A stretch of DNA of 10,995 nt from Lachnospiraceae bacterium (GTDB taxonomy: Bacteria; Bacillota; Clostridia; Lachnospirales; Lachnospiraceae): NCBI GenBank assembly GCA_016297945.1, contig JAEDFR010000080.1:1-10995 (forward strand), in the 5' to 3' direction. The notes under the pieces were generated by a model. The model had not been told where the DNA came from. It made no database searches and was given only the letters and a program-made list of their open reading frames with translations. How positions within the stretch are numbered: position 1 is the first letter of the stretch; the number at the start of each line of letters is the position of its first letter. Positions 1 to 4,694 of this stretch are shown piece by piece. The position numbers and the translations under genes are program-made.

Positions 1-1
1 T

Positions 2-82
2 AATTGGTTTTCTGATGCACATCTTTTTGAACTAATAGTGATGGAACGCCAAATTCAGTTTCATGCAGACAACTTAATTTAG
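2..82 (+). CDS. C-terminal 26 codons of an unidentified protein (5' end outside window)
   Basis: An open frame enters from the left edge and stops at TAG 80-82. The visible residues end in QIQFHADNLI. A strong intrinsic terminator begins 15 bases after the stop, which supports this being the real end of a transcribed gene. I do not recognise the family from 26 residues. Since the next element is a broken gene fragment, this could be the last gene of an inserted element, but nothing seen proves it. Confidence 0.3.
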   Translation, partial: NWFSDAHLFELIVMERQIQFHADNLI

Positions 83-97
83 AAGAAAAACATACGA

Positions 98-121
98 GGG
101 GGTTCAAATGAACCCCCTTTT
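98..121 (+). terminator. Rho-independent terminator
   Basis: A perfect 8-bp stem, GGGGGTTC (98-105) and GAACCCCC (110-117), encloses an AAAT loop and is followed directly by TTTT (118-121). It lies 15 bases after the stop of the partial gene at the left edge and would end that transcript. Confidence 0.75.
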
Positions 122-134
122 GAACACCCCTAAT

Positions 135-165
135 GGTACAATCGTTAAGATTGTATCATTTTTTT
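135..165 (+). terminator. Second, AU-rich intrinsic terminator
   Basis: GGTACAATC (135-143) pairs with GATTGTATC (149-157), with one G-U pair, across a GTTAA loop. The tract ATTTTTTT follows at 158-165. Placed 14 bases after the first terminator, it may be a back-up, or it may come from a different piece of DNA joined here, because the truncated gene fragment begins exactly after its T tract. Confidence 0.5.
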
Positions 166-321
166 GTCCCAACGAATTCTTATGGACGCCCTCATAATGA
201 AACTTTAGAAAGACTTGCAAAAATAGGAACTATTGCATATCGCACGGATGAATCGGGAGCAACAAAGATATGCTTGAAAAAAGGAAAAATGGAAATTGTT
301 GGATTCAAGAAGAGGGAATAG
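166..321 (+). pseudogene. C-terminal remnant of a ComEC-type metallo-beta-lactamase-fold protein
   Basis: The frame encodes a segment with NSYGRPHNETLERL followed by YRTDESGATKI. This matches the conserved end of the metallo-beta-lactamase-like domain in ComEC and its stand-alone relatives, which usually reads NSYGHPxxExLxRL then YRTDxxGxI. Only about 51 residues remain; the zinc-binding HxHxDH region and everything N-terminal are absent. The frame extends back to an ATG at 133, but those codons come from the terminator hairpin and there is no ribosome binding site, so I read it as a 5'-truncated remnant rather than a small gene. In intact form such proteins act in DNA uptake or as hydrolases. 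Confidence 0.6.
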
Positions 322-402
322 ATGATGAATCCTGGGCTGGATTTTGCAGGCGGGGGTTTACCACCGGTTAAAAAAATTAAACAATATTTAACAACGGTTC
401 AA

Positions 403-431
403 TTGTCCAACGCCAATATTCTTGTTATGAT
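403..431 (+). promoter_or_regulatory. Sigma-A-type promoter of the XRE regulator
   Basis: TTGTCC (403-408), a 17-base spacer and TATGAT (426-431) make a near-consensus promoter. Transcription would start near 438, giving a leader of about 39 bases before the ATG at 477. The ribosome binding site GGAGG is at 462-466, ten bases before the start. Confidence 0.6.
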
Positions 432-476
432 TTAGGTACAAAAGCTTTTGAAAAACAATTTGGAGGTTTATAGTTT

Positions 477-1541
477 ATGAACATTGCACAAGTGATTAAG
501 AAATATAGAAAAGAAGCAGGATTGACACAAGAAGAGATGGCAAAGCGACTGGGGGTAACAACGCCGGCGGTAAATAAGTGGGAAAACGGGAACTCATATC
601 CGGACATTGAATTACTGGCACCGATTGCAAGGTTATTGCACATTTCTCTTGATACATTGCTATCATTCAAGGAAGATCTTACATCCTCTGAAATCGATGA
701 GATTATCCAAAAGATGGATAGCATGTTTAATGAGGTGGAATTTGAAAAAGTATTTGAGTGGGCAACGGAAAAGATAAAAGAATACCCAAACTGCAATATG
801 CTTATATGGCAGATGGCAGTTATACTGGATGCAAGAAGATTAGTAGATGCTAACCTTGATTCTGAAAAGTACGATGAACAAATTAATACATGGTATGAGA
901 TTGCATTGCGTGATGAGAGTGAAGAAATAAAACGCCATGCTGCGGATTCTTTATTTGGTTTTTATTTAAGAAAGAAGGATTTTGCGAAAGCAGAGGAATA
1001 TCTGCAGTATTTCTCAGAGAATGATCCTATGAAAAAAACAAATCAGTCAAGATTATATAAGGAGCAGGGAGATATAGAGAATGCCTTTAAAACCTCTGAA
1101 AATCTCTTGTTTACGGAGTATCAGACATTGAATTGTACAATTATCTCTATGATGGTTATGGCAATTGGAGAAGGAGACATTCAGACAGCTCGTTATCTTG
1201 CAGAAAAAGCCGGTGCGCTTGCCGGTATTTTTGAAATGGGAAAATATCACGAATATGCAGCAATGCTTGATGTTGTTTGTGCTGAAAAAAATGTGGAAGA
1301 AACATATCATATCGTTGAGCAACTGTTAAAAAGCGTAGACACACTTCATGATTTTCAAACATCAAAATTATATCAGCATATGACATTCCGTAAGCCGGAG
1401 AGTTTGGTTTTGGAGAGTATAAAAGAAAAATTATGGGATGGTTTTCGCGACGAAGAAGCTTATGAATATATGAAAGGGAATGAAGCATGGGAGAAGCTGA
1501 TTTATTCCAAAGATAAAGATGTTTCAAATAGTATGAATTAA
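477..1541 (+). CDS. XRE-family transcriptional regulator with long helical (TPR-like) C-terminal domain
   Basis: This 354-residue protein starts with a Cro/C1-type helix-turn-helix (residues 3-62). The recognisable core is TQEEMAKRLGVTTPAVNKW (17-35), followed by SYPDIELLAPIARLLHISLDTLL, typical of DNA-binding regulators in Clostridia. The rest (about 70-354) is rich in Glu, Lys, Leu and aromatics and looks like consecutive helical pairs similar to tetratricopeptide repeats, for example around 155-185 and 190-215. Such a domain usually binds a peptide, a small molecule or a partner protein. No enzymatic motif or membrane segment is visible. It has its own promoter and a good ribosome binding site, and no gene follows it in a tight operon. 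It most likely acts as a stand-alone cytoplasmic regulator; its target and ligand are unknown. Confidence 0.85.
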   Translation: MNIAQVIKKYRKEAGLTQEEMAKRLGVTTPAVNKWENGNSYPDIELLAPIARLLHISLDTLLSFKEDLTSSEIDEIIQKMDSMFNEVEFEKVFEWATEKIKEYPNCNMLIWQMAVILDARRLVDANLDSEKYDEQINTWYEIALRDESEEIKRHAADSLFGFYLRKKDFAKAEEYLQYFSENDPMKKTNQSRLYKEQGDIENAFKTSENLLFTEYQTLNCTIISMMVMAIGEGDIQTARYLAEKAGALAGIFEMGKYHEYAAMLDVVCAEKNVEETYHIVEQLLKSVDTLHDFQTSKLYQHMTFRKPESLVLESIKEKLWDGFRDEEAYEYMKGNEAWEKLIYSKDKDVSNSMN

Positions 1542-1597
1542 ATAAAATAATTCGATATAGTTGGACCAAATAAAAATAGCAACAGCACAATAAAATG

Positions 1598-1783
1598 ATG
1601 TTGGGGTCAAAAGGTACTATGCCCCTATGATACCAACGGATTGCTACGCACTTTGTGCTCTCGCAATCCTAAAACATTCGAAATCCGCCCTGATCGGGCT
1701 ACTTTCTCATGTTTTGCGGGTCCCAAAGTCATACTTTTTCATGCGAGCATGAAAAGTATGACCTTTTGACCCTGGTATCATAT
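1598..1783. repeat. Structured non-coding repeat (MITE-like or structured RNA), flanked by 9-bp direct repeats
   Basis: This segment is much richer in GC and in inverted repeats than its surroundings. Outer pair A is GGGTCAAAAGGT (1604-1615) with ACCTTTTGACCC (1761-1772). Outer pair B is TATGATACCA (1626-1635) with TGGTATCATA (1773-1782). The order A-B-A'-B' is crossing, so the two helices form a pseudoknot or alternate. Between them lie three hairpins: GGATTGC/GCAATCC (1638-1644/1663-1669) enclosing GCAC-TTT-GTGC; AAAACAT/ATGTTTT (1671-1677/1709-1715) enclosing GCCC-TGATC-GGGC; and a 16-bp stem with one bulge (1728-1744/1747-1762). AATAAAATG occurs at both 1589-1597 and 1784-1792, as a target-site duplication would. 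No protein is encoded. I do not recognise a named family. Confidence 0.7.
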
Positions 1784-1813
1784 AATAAAATGGATAGGTC
1801 AAGCAAATACATA

Positions 1814-1842
1814 TTGACAAATATCTATATGTATCATACACT
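1814..1842 (+). promoter_or_regulatory. Promoter of arsR
   Basis: A perfect -35 box TTGACA (1814-1819), a 17-base spacer and TACACT (1837-1842) form a likely sigma-A promoter. The predicted start, near 1849, falls inside the inverted repeat at 1847-1862, so a bound repressor would block initiation. Confidence 0.55.
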
Positions 1843-1846
1843 ACGG

Positions 1847-1862
1847 ATAGACTGTTGTCTAT
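1847..1862. promoter_or_regulatory. Candidate ArsR operator 1
   Basis: A perfect inverted repeat, ATAGAC-TGTT-GTCTAT, overlaps the predicted transcription start of arsR and lies just upstream of its ribosome binding site. A near-copy occurs upstream of the permease (2292-2307), and the two share the 11 bases TTGTCTATATG. ArsR/SmtB repressors bind AT-rich dyads of this kind and leave when metalloid binds. That this repressor binds here is inference. Confidence 0.55.
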
Positions 1863-1879
1863 ATGAAGGAGTGGGATCA

Positions 1880-2191
1880 GTGACTAGAGAAGAAGTTGCA
1901 AATATCTGCAAAGCGATGTCAGATTCAAACAGGCTTAAAATTATAGAAATGCTTACACAGGGAGAAAAGTGCGGATGCAGTCTTTTGGAAGAATTGCAAG
2001 TGACGCAACCCACATTGTCTCATCATATGAAGGTTCTTTCAGATTGCGGTCTGGTAAGTTCGTATAAGGACGGAAAGTGGCAGCATTACTCAATTAACTG
2101 TGAAAAGTTTAAAGAATATAAGGATTATATTGCTAAAATAACTTGTTGCGAAAATGCTTCAAAAGATTGCAATTCGGAAAAATGTTGTTGA
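1880..2191 (+). CDS. arsR: ArsR/SmtB-family metalloid-responsive repressor
   Basis: A 103-residue winged-helix repressor. The start is GTG at 1880, because GAAGGAG (1865-1871) sits eight bases upstream; longer forms in this frame would run back into the structured repeat. Residues 9-25 (ICKAMSDSNRLKIIEML) are the classic ArsR opening. KCGCSLLEEL (30-39) holds the Cys-x-Cys pair (C31, C33), equivalent to the metalloid-sensing site in the alpha-3 helix of ArsR. TQPTLSHHMKVLSDCGLV (42-59) is the DNA-recognition helix, and KDGKWQHYSI (63-72) is the wing. The tail ends in five cysteines (C89, C90, C97, C102, C103), which may add metalloid ligands. As the first gene of the cassette, with a dyad over its own promoter, it is expected to repress itself and the permease, and to be released by As(III), Sb(III) or organoarsenicals. 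The exact inducer is not shown. Confidence 0.88.
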   Translation: MTREEVANICKAMSDSNRLKIIEMLTQGEKCGCSLLEELQVTQPTLSHHMKVLSDCGLVSSYKDGKWQHYSINCEKFKEYKDYIAKITCCENASKDCNSEKCC

Positions 2192-2252
2192 GAATCACCA
2201 GTCTGTGAGTGGAATCGCAATATTTCTCAAGAATACAATTGTAATAAAAAAT

Positions 2253-2273
2253 GCCGGTGCGTGCCGCACCGGC
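2253..2273. terminator. GC-rich hairpin after arsR, terminator-like only on the minus strand
   Basis: GCCGGTGCG (2253-2261) and CGCACCGGC (2265-2273) form a perfect 9-bp stem. It is flanked by A-rich tracts on both sides of the + strand (AAAAAAT before, AAAAAAT after). Read on the minus strand it is followed by ATTTTTTATT and is a good intrinsic terminator; read on the + strand it lacks a U tract. It may therefore stop antisense transcription into arsR, stabilise the arsR mRNA end, or give only partial termination before the permease. Confidence 0.5.
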
Positions 2274-2291
2274 AAAAAATATAAACGATAT

Positions 2292-2307
2292 ATAGATGAT
2301 TGTCTAT
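2292..2307. promoter_or_regulatory. Candidate ArsR operator 2, upstream of the permease
   Basis: ATAGAT-GATT-GTCTAT is a one-mismatch copy of the dyad upstream of arsR, and TTGTCTATATG (2300-2310) is identical in both. It lies 185 bases before the permease start. A TATAAA at 2280-2285 could be a -10 box, but I see no convincing -35, because that position falls inside the GC hairpin. The duplication of the dyad is the strongest evidence that one repressor controls both genes. Confidence 0.5.
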
Positions 2308-2420
2308 ATGGATGGTTGCAGAGTGGAAGGACGCCATATGATGATTGTTAAATTATATTTAATGATGTTGGGTCATGAAGTTATATTCTTATGTAATCAT
2401 GAATTGTAAGATCTTTTGCA

Positions 2421-2457
2421 CTCCGGTTTCATATGATTATAAAGATGGAGCTTTTTT
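2421..2457 (+). terminator. Possible terminator or attenuator in the permease leader
   Basis: CTCCGGTTT (2421-2429) can pair with AAGATGGAG (2442-2450), with one mismatch and two G-U pairs, and CTTTTTT follows (2451-2457). It lies 35 bases before the permease ATG, a position suited to conditional read-through. TTGCAC (2416-2421) with TATAAA (2438-2443) could alternatively be a weak promoter in the same place. The two readings cannot be separated by eye. The rest of the 300-base gap holds the GC hairpin, operator 2 and a short match to the left end of the upstream structured repeat. Confidence 0.35.
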
Positions 2458-2491
2458 GCAAAATATATTAAGAAAGTATAGAGGATGAAAT

Positions 2492-3487
2492 ATGTGGACA
2501 TTTATACAGGAGCAGATCCTTGGTATGAAATGGCTAAGTATCTTAATCGGAAATTTATTGAATGATATAGGATTAGATGTATCAGGAAAAATAGGTGGGA
2601 CGCTTCAATTTTTTATTTATGATGTCATCAAGATTGTGGTTTTACTATGTACATTGATATTTTTCATTAGTTATATTCAAAGTTTTTTTCCGCCGGAGAG
2701 AACAAAGAAGATACTCGGAAGATTTCATGGAATTGGAGCAAATGTGATAGCGGCATTACTTGGAACGGTAACACCATTTTGTTCCTGTTCATCCATTCCA
2801 CTTTTCATTGGATTTACGAGCGCCGGACTTCCGCTGGGAGTTACCTTTTCCTTTCTGATTTCTTCTCCGATGGTTGACTTAGGCTCTCTTGTGCTGTTGA
2901 TGAGTATTTTTGGCGCAAAGGTGGCAGTTGTATATGTTGTTCTTGGTCTTTTGATTGCAGTAGCCGGAGGAACCTTGATTGAAAAACTGCATCTTGAAAA
3001 TGAGGTGGAGGAATTTATCAGAAATGCAAAACAGATTGATATTCCGCAAGAAGAACTTACGGTAAAAGATCGTTTAATATACTCTGTTGAGCAGGTTGCA
3101 GGAACATTTAAAAAGGTATTTCCGTATATTTTGGTTGGTGTTGGTATCGGAGCAGTCATTCACAACTGGATTCCGGAAGATTTGATTGTGCGGTTTTTGG
3201 GAAATGGAAATCCGTTCGGTGTCATCATAGCAACTATTGCAGGCGTGCCTATGTATGCAGATATCTTTGGTTGTATTCCGATTGCAGAAGCACTTTTGGC
3301 AAAGGGAGCAAGGCTTGGCGTTGTTCTGTCTTTCATGATGGGAGTAACAACACTCAGCCTTCCATCTATGATTATGCTGAAAAAAGCCATTAAACCAAAG
3401 CTGTTAGGTATTTTTATCGCAATCTGTACGGTTGGAATTATCATTGTCGGATATTTCTTTAATGCAATACAGTATTTGCTGGTGTAG
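2492..3487 (+). CDS. ArsP/DUF318-type permease, probable metalloid or organoarsenical efflux
   Basis: A 331-residue polytopic membrane protein of the DUF318 (PF03773) permease family, at normal length. About eight hydrophobic segments are visible (roughly 42-62, 83-108, 112-138, 143-162, 208-225, 241-258, 274-297, 303-325), with a charged cytoplasmic stretch at 163-207. The hallmark TPFCSCSSIPLFIGF (94-108) carries the paired cysteines C97 and C99 that ArsP-type permeases use for trivalent arsenicals. Two further family motifs are ISSPMVDLGSL (123-133) and GVPMYADIFGCIPIAEALL (251-269), with an extra cysteine, C261. ArsP of Campylobacter exports trivalent methylated and aromatic arsenicals; other members handle other metals, so the substrate here is inferred from its ArsR and ArsC neighbours. 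The start ATG at 2492 follows GAGGATG (2481-2487). It is the only efflux candidate in the cassette. Confidence 0.85.
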   Translation: MWTFIQEQILGMKWLSILIGNLLNDIGLDVSGKIGGTLQFFIYDVIKIVVLLCTLIFFISYIQSFFPPERTKKILGRFHGIGANVIAALLGTVTPFCSCSSIPLFIGFTSAGLPLGVTFSFLISSPMVDLGSLVLLMSIFGAKVAVVYVVLGLLIAVAGGTLIEKLHLENEVEEFIRNAKQIDIPQEELTVKDRLIYSVEQVAGTFKKVFPYILVGVGIGAVIHNWIPEDLIVRFLGNGNPFGVIIATIAGVPMYADIFGCIPIAEALLAKGARLGVVLSFMMGVTTLSLPSMIMLKKAIKPKLLGIFIAICTVGIIIVGYFFNAIQYLLV

Positions 3488-3492
3488 TGTGA

Positions 3493-3540
3493 TATGCCCA
3501 AGGAAGCAATTTCGCCGGACATAATTCGTCCCAGGGCATA
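3493..3540 (+). other. Intercistronic stem-loop after the permease
   Basis: TATGCCC (3493-3499) pairs with GGGCATA (3534-3540) around an inner hairpin GGAC-ATAATTC-GTCC (3517-3531). No U tract follows, so it is not an intrinsic terminator. It may protect the permease mRNA end or mark a processing site. It could instead have belonged to the leader of the broken isochorismatase-family gene just downstream. Confidence 0.35.
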
Positions 3541-3567
3541 CCGGGAAAGCGAGAAAGGAAGATAAGT

Positions 3568-3627
3568 TTGAAAGTATTAGTAGTAATTGACATACAGAAT
3601 GATTTTTTGACAGTATGTGAAATATAA
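3568..3627 (+). pseudogene. N-terminal stub of an isochorismatase/nicotinamidase-family hydrolase
   Basis: A TTG start (3568) with a good ribosome binding site, AAAGGAAG (3553-3560), begins MKVLVVIDIQNDFLT, followed by four unrelated residues and TAA (3625-3627). The opening is the signature of cysteine hydrolases of the isochorismatase/pyrazinamidase family, in which the Asp of VIDxQNDF is catalytic. A full gene needs about 170-210 codons; here only 19 remain and the sequence runs straight into the leader of the thioredoxin-like gene. It is a deletion scar that keeps intact translation signals between two cassette genes. Confidence 0.6.
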
Positions 3628-3655
3628 ATTTTTAAATAAAAAGGAGACTATGATT

Positions 3656-4084
3656 ATGGGATTATTTGGATTTGGCAAGAAAACAGAAAAAGTAACGAAA
3701 GAAGTAACGGAAGGATGCTGCTGTGGTTTTGTATCTGAAGAAAAAATTGTAGATGAACCTGTATGTGGATGTGACGGACCTATCCGTGAGGATAAAACTT
3801 ATGTTGCAGAAGAAGGTTGCTGTGCATGTGGTGGAAAAGGATGTAATATTAAGGTCCTGGGGGCCGGATGTAAATCCTGCCACGAGCAATACGAAAATGT
3901 GAAGAAAGCAGTAGCAGACATGAATCTGGAAGCTGAAGTCATGTATATCACAGATATGCCAATCGTCATGAGTTACGGTGTTATGAGCATGCCCGCTATT
4001 GTTGTAAATGAGCAGGTGGTATCCATGGGTAAAGTACTAAAAGCTGCCCAAGTGGTGGAACTATTGAAAAAGCTTGGCTGCTAA
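3656..4084 (+). CDS. Thioredoxin-like (redox-active disulfide protein 2 type) with Cys-rich N-terminal extension
   Basis: A 142-residue cytoplasmic protein. The C-terminal part (64-142) is a small thioredoxin/glutaredoxin fold of the TM0996/MTH895 kind: NIKVLGAGCKSCHEQYENVKKAV with active site C72-K-S-C75, ITDMPIVMSYGVMSMPAIVVN containing the cis-proline P113, and VVSMGKV. The N-terminal part (1-63) is unusual: GLFGFGKK, then clusters C21-C22-C23, C37-x-C39, C55-C56-x-C58 and C63, nine cysteines that resemble a soft-metal or metalloid site. A twelfth cysteine ends the protein. Start choice: GGAG (3643-3646) is nine bases before ATG 3656 and only three before the in-frame ATG 3650, so 3656 is preferred. 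Next to an ArsP-type permease and a thioredoxin-dependent ArsC, a role as reductant or arsenic carrier is likely but inferred. Confidence 0.82.
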   Translation: MGLFGFGKKTEKVTKEVTEGCCCGFVSEEKIVDEPVCGCDGPIREDKTYVAEEGCCACGGKGCNIKVLGAGCKSCHEQYENVKKAVADMNLEAEVMYITDMPIVMSYGVMSMPAIVVNEQVVSMGKVLKAAQVVELLKKLGC

Positions 4085-4097
4085 AAGGAAGGTGCTT

Positions 4098-4169
4098 ATG
4101 AGTAAAGCGGTTCTGGTAATGTTGGCGCTCTGTTGGTTTGCAAATAAAACAAAGGGATGGTTTCAATAA
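4098..4169 (+). CDS. 23-residue small hydrophobic protein, translationally coupled to arsC
   Basis: ATG 4098 is preceded by AAGGAAGG (4085-4092), a better ribosome binding site than the one before arsC itself. The frame reads MSKAVLVMLALCWFANKTKG then WFQ and stops at TAA 4167-4169, whose last A is the first base of the arsC ATG (TAATG). It begins 13 bases after the thioredoxin-like gene. Residues 4-15 are hydrophobic (AVLVMLALCWFA) with one cysteine and are followed by a basic patch, so it could sit in the membrane as a tiny helix. Two readings remain: a functional microprotein of the cassette, or a leader frame whose job is to deliver ribosomes to arsC. No known family is recognised. Confidence 0.45.
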   Translation: MSKAVLVMLALCWFANKTKGWFQ

Positions 4170-4567
4170 TGAAAAAGAAAAAAGTAGCATTTATCTGTGT
4201 TCATAATTCCTGTAGAAGTCAGATTGCGGAAGCACTTGGTAAATATCTGGCGGGAGATATATTTGAGAGTTATTCTGCCGGAACAGAAGTAAAGCCGCAG
4301 ATAAATCAGGATTCAGTCCGTATCATGAAAGAACTGTATGGAATTGATATGGAGAAGAATGGACAACACAGCAAATTGATAAGTGAAATTCCCGAGCCGG
4401 ATATTGCAATTTCAATGGGATGTGATGTTGGATGTCCTTTTATTGGAAGGGCATTTGATGATAATTGGGGATTACAAGATCCAACAGGGCAGGATGATGA
4501 AACGTTTAAAATGGTAATAAAAGAGATAGAAGCAGATATTCGCAAATTAATGAAACGAATGACATGA
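4169..4567 (+). CDS. arsC: Arsenate reductase, thioredoxin-coupled (low-molecular-weight phosphatase fold)
   Basis: A 132-residue cytoplasmic enzyme reducing arsenate to arsenite. The P-loop is C10-VHNS-C15-R16-S17, the CX5R motif shared with low-molecular-weight tyrosine phosphatases, with the nucleophile at position 10 as in the plasmid pI258 enzyme. The resolving pair is C85 and C89 in SMGCDVGCP (82-90). DNWGLQDPTGQ (98-108) carries the conserved DP. The three-cysteine relay implies recycling by thioredoxin, consistent with the neighbouring thioredoxin-like gene. ATG 4169 is chosen over the in-frame ATG 4157, because 4157 overlaps the GGG of the ribosome binding site and 4169 overlaps the stop of the preceding small frame. 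The length is normal. Its product, arsenite, would need export; no ArsB or ACR3 gene is nearby. Confidence 0.92.
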   Translation: MKKKKVAFICVHNSCRSQIAEALGKYLAGDIFESYSAGTEVKPQINQDSVRIMKELYGIDMEKNGQHSKLISEIPEPDIAISMGCDVGCPFIGRAFDDNWGLQDPTGQDDETFKMVIKEIEADIRKLMKRMT

Positions 4568-4663
4568 AAGATTGGCCGGATAAGTAGAGACAGTGGGATT
4601 ATTTAGATAAAGTTAGAACAGATGAATAAGAAATCATTAGATATTTTGCAGAAAATAACTTTG

Positions 4664-4681
4664 TAAAAAATCATTTTTTTA
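4664..4681 (+). terminator. Weak AU-only hairpin after arsC
   Basis: TAAAAAA (4664-4670) and TTTTTTTA (4674-4681) can pair around TCA. The stem has no GC pairs and its right arm doubles as the U tract, so termination would be inefficient. It is the only terminator-like signal between arsC and the next promoter. Confidence 0.25.
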
Positions 4682-4694
4682 TAAAAATTATCCT

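Noticed and set aside
1156..1590. Long minus-strand frames inside the XRE regulator, and similar ones at 425-796, 2725-3159 and 9048-9431
   Set aside because: They are antisense to well-supported genes, show low-complexity translations and lack ribosome binding sites.
1709..1879. Upstream extension of the arsR frame to an ATG at 1709, adding 57 residues
   Set aside because: Those codons run through the structured repeat, the promoter and the operator. GTG 1880 has the correctly spaced ribosome binding site and gives the normal family length.
2154..2351. A 65-codon + strand frame overlapping the end of arsR
   Set aside because: It overlaps arsR in another frame and then runs through the GC hairpin and operator 2; there is no ribosome binding site and no family resemblance.
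3587..3628. Internal promoter for the thioredoxin-arsC genes from two TTGACA words (3587 and 3607)
   Set aside because: No -10 box lies at 16-19 bases from either; the words fall within the isochorismatase stub codons.
3617..3655. Longer start for the thioredoxin-like protein at ATG 3617
   Set aside because: It lies within the isochorismatase stub without a ribosome binding site of its own; GGAG at 3643-3646 serves ATG 3656.
4157..4168. ATG 4157 as the start of arsC
   Set aside because: It overlaps the only Shine-Dalgarno-like bases; ATG 4169 places the catalytic Cys at position 10, as in known enzymes, and gives the TAATG coupling.
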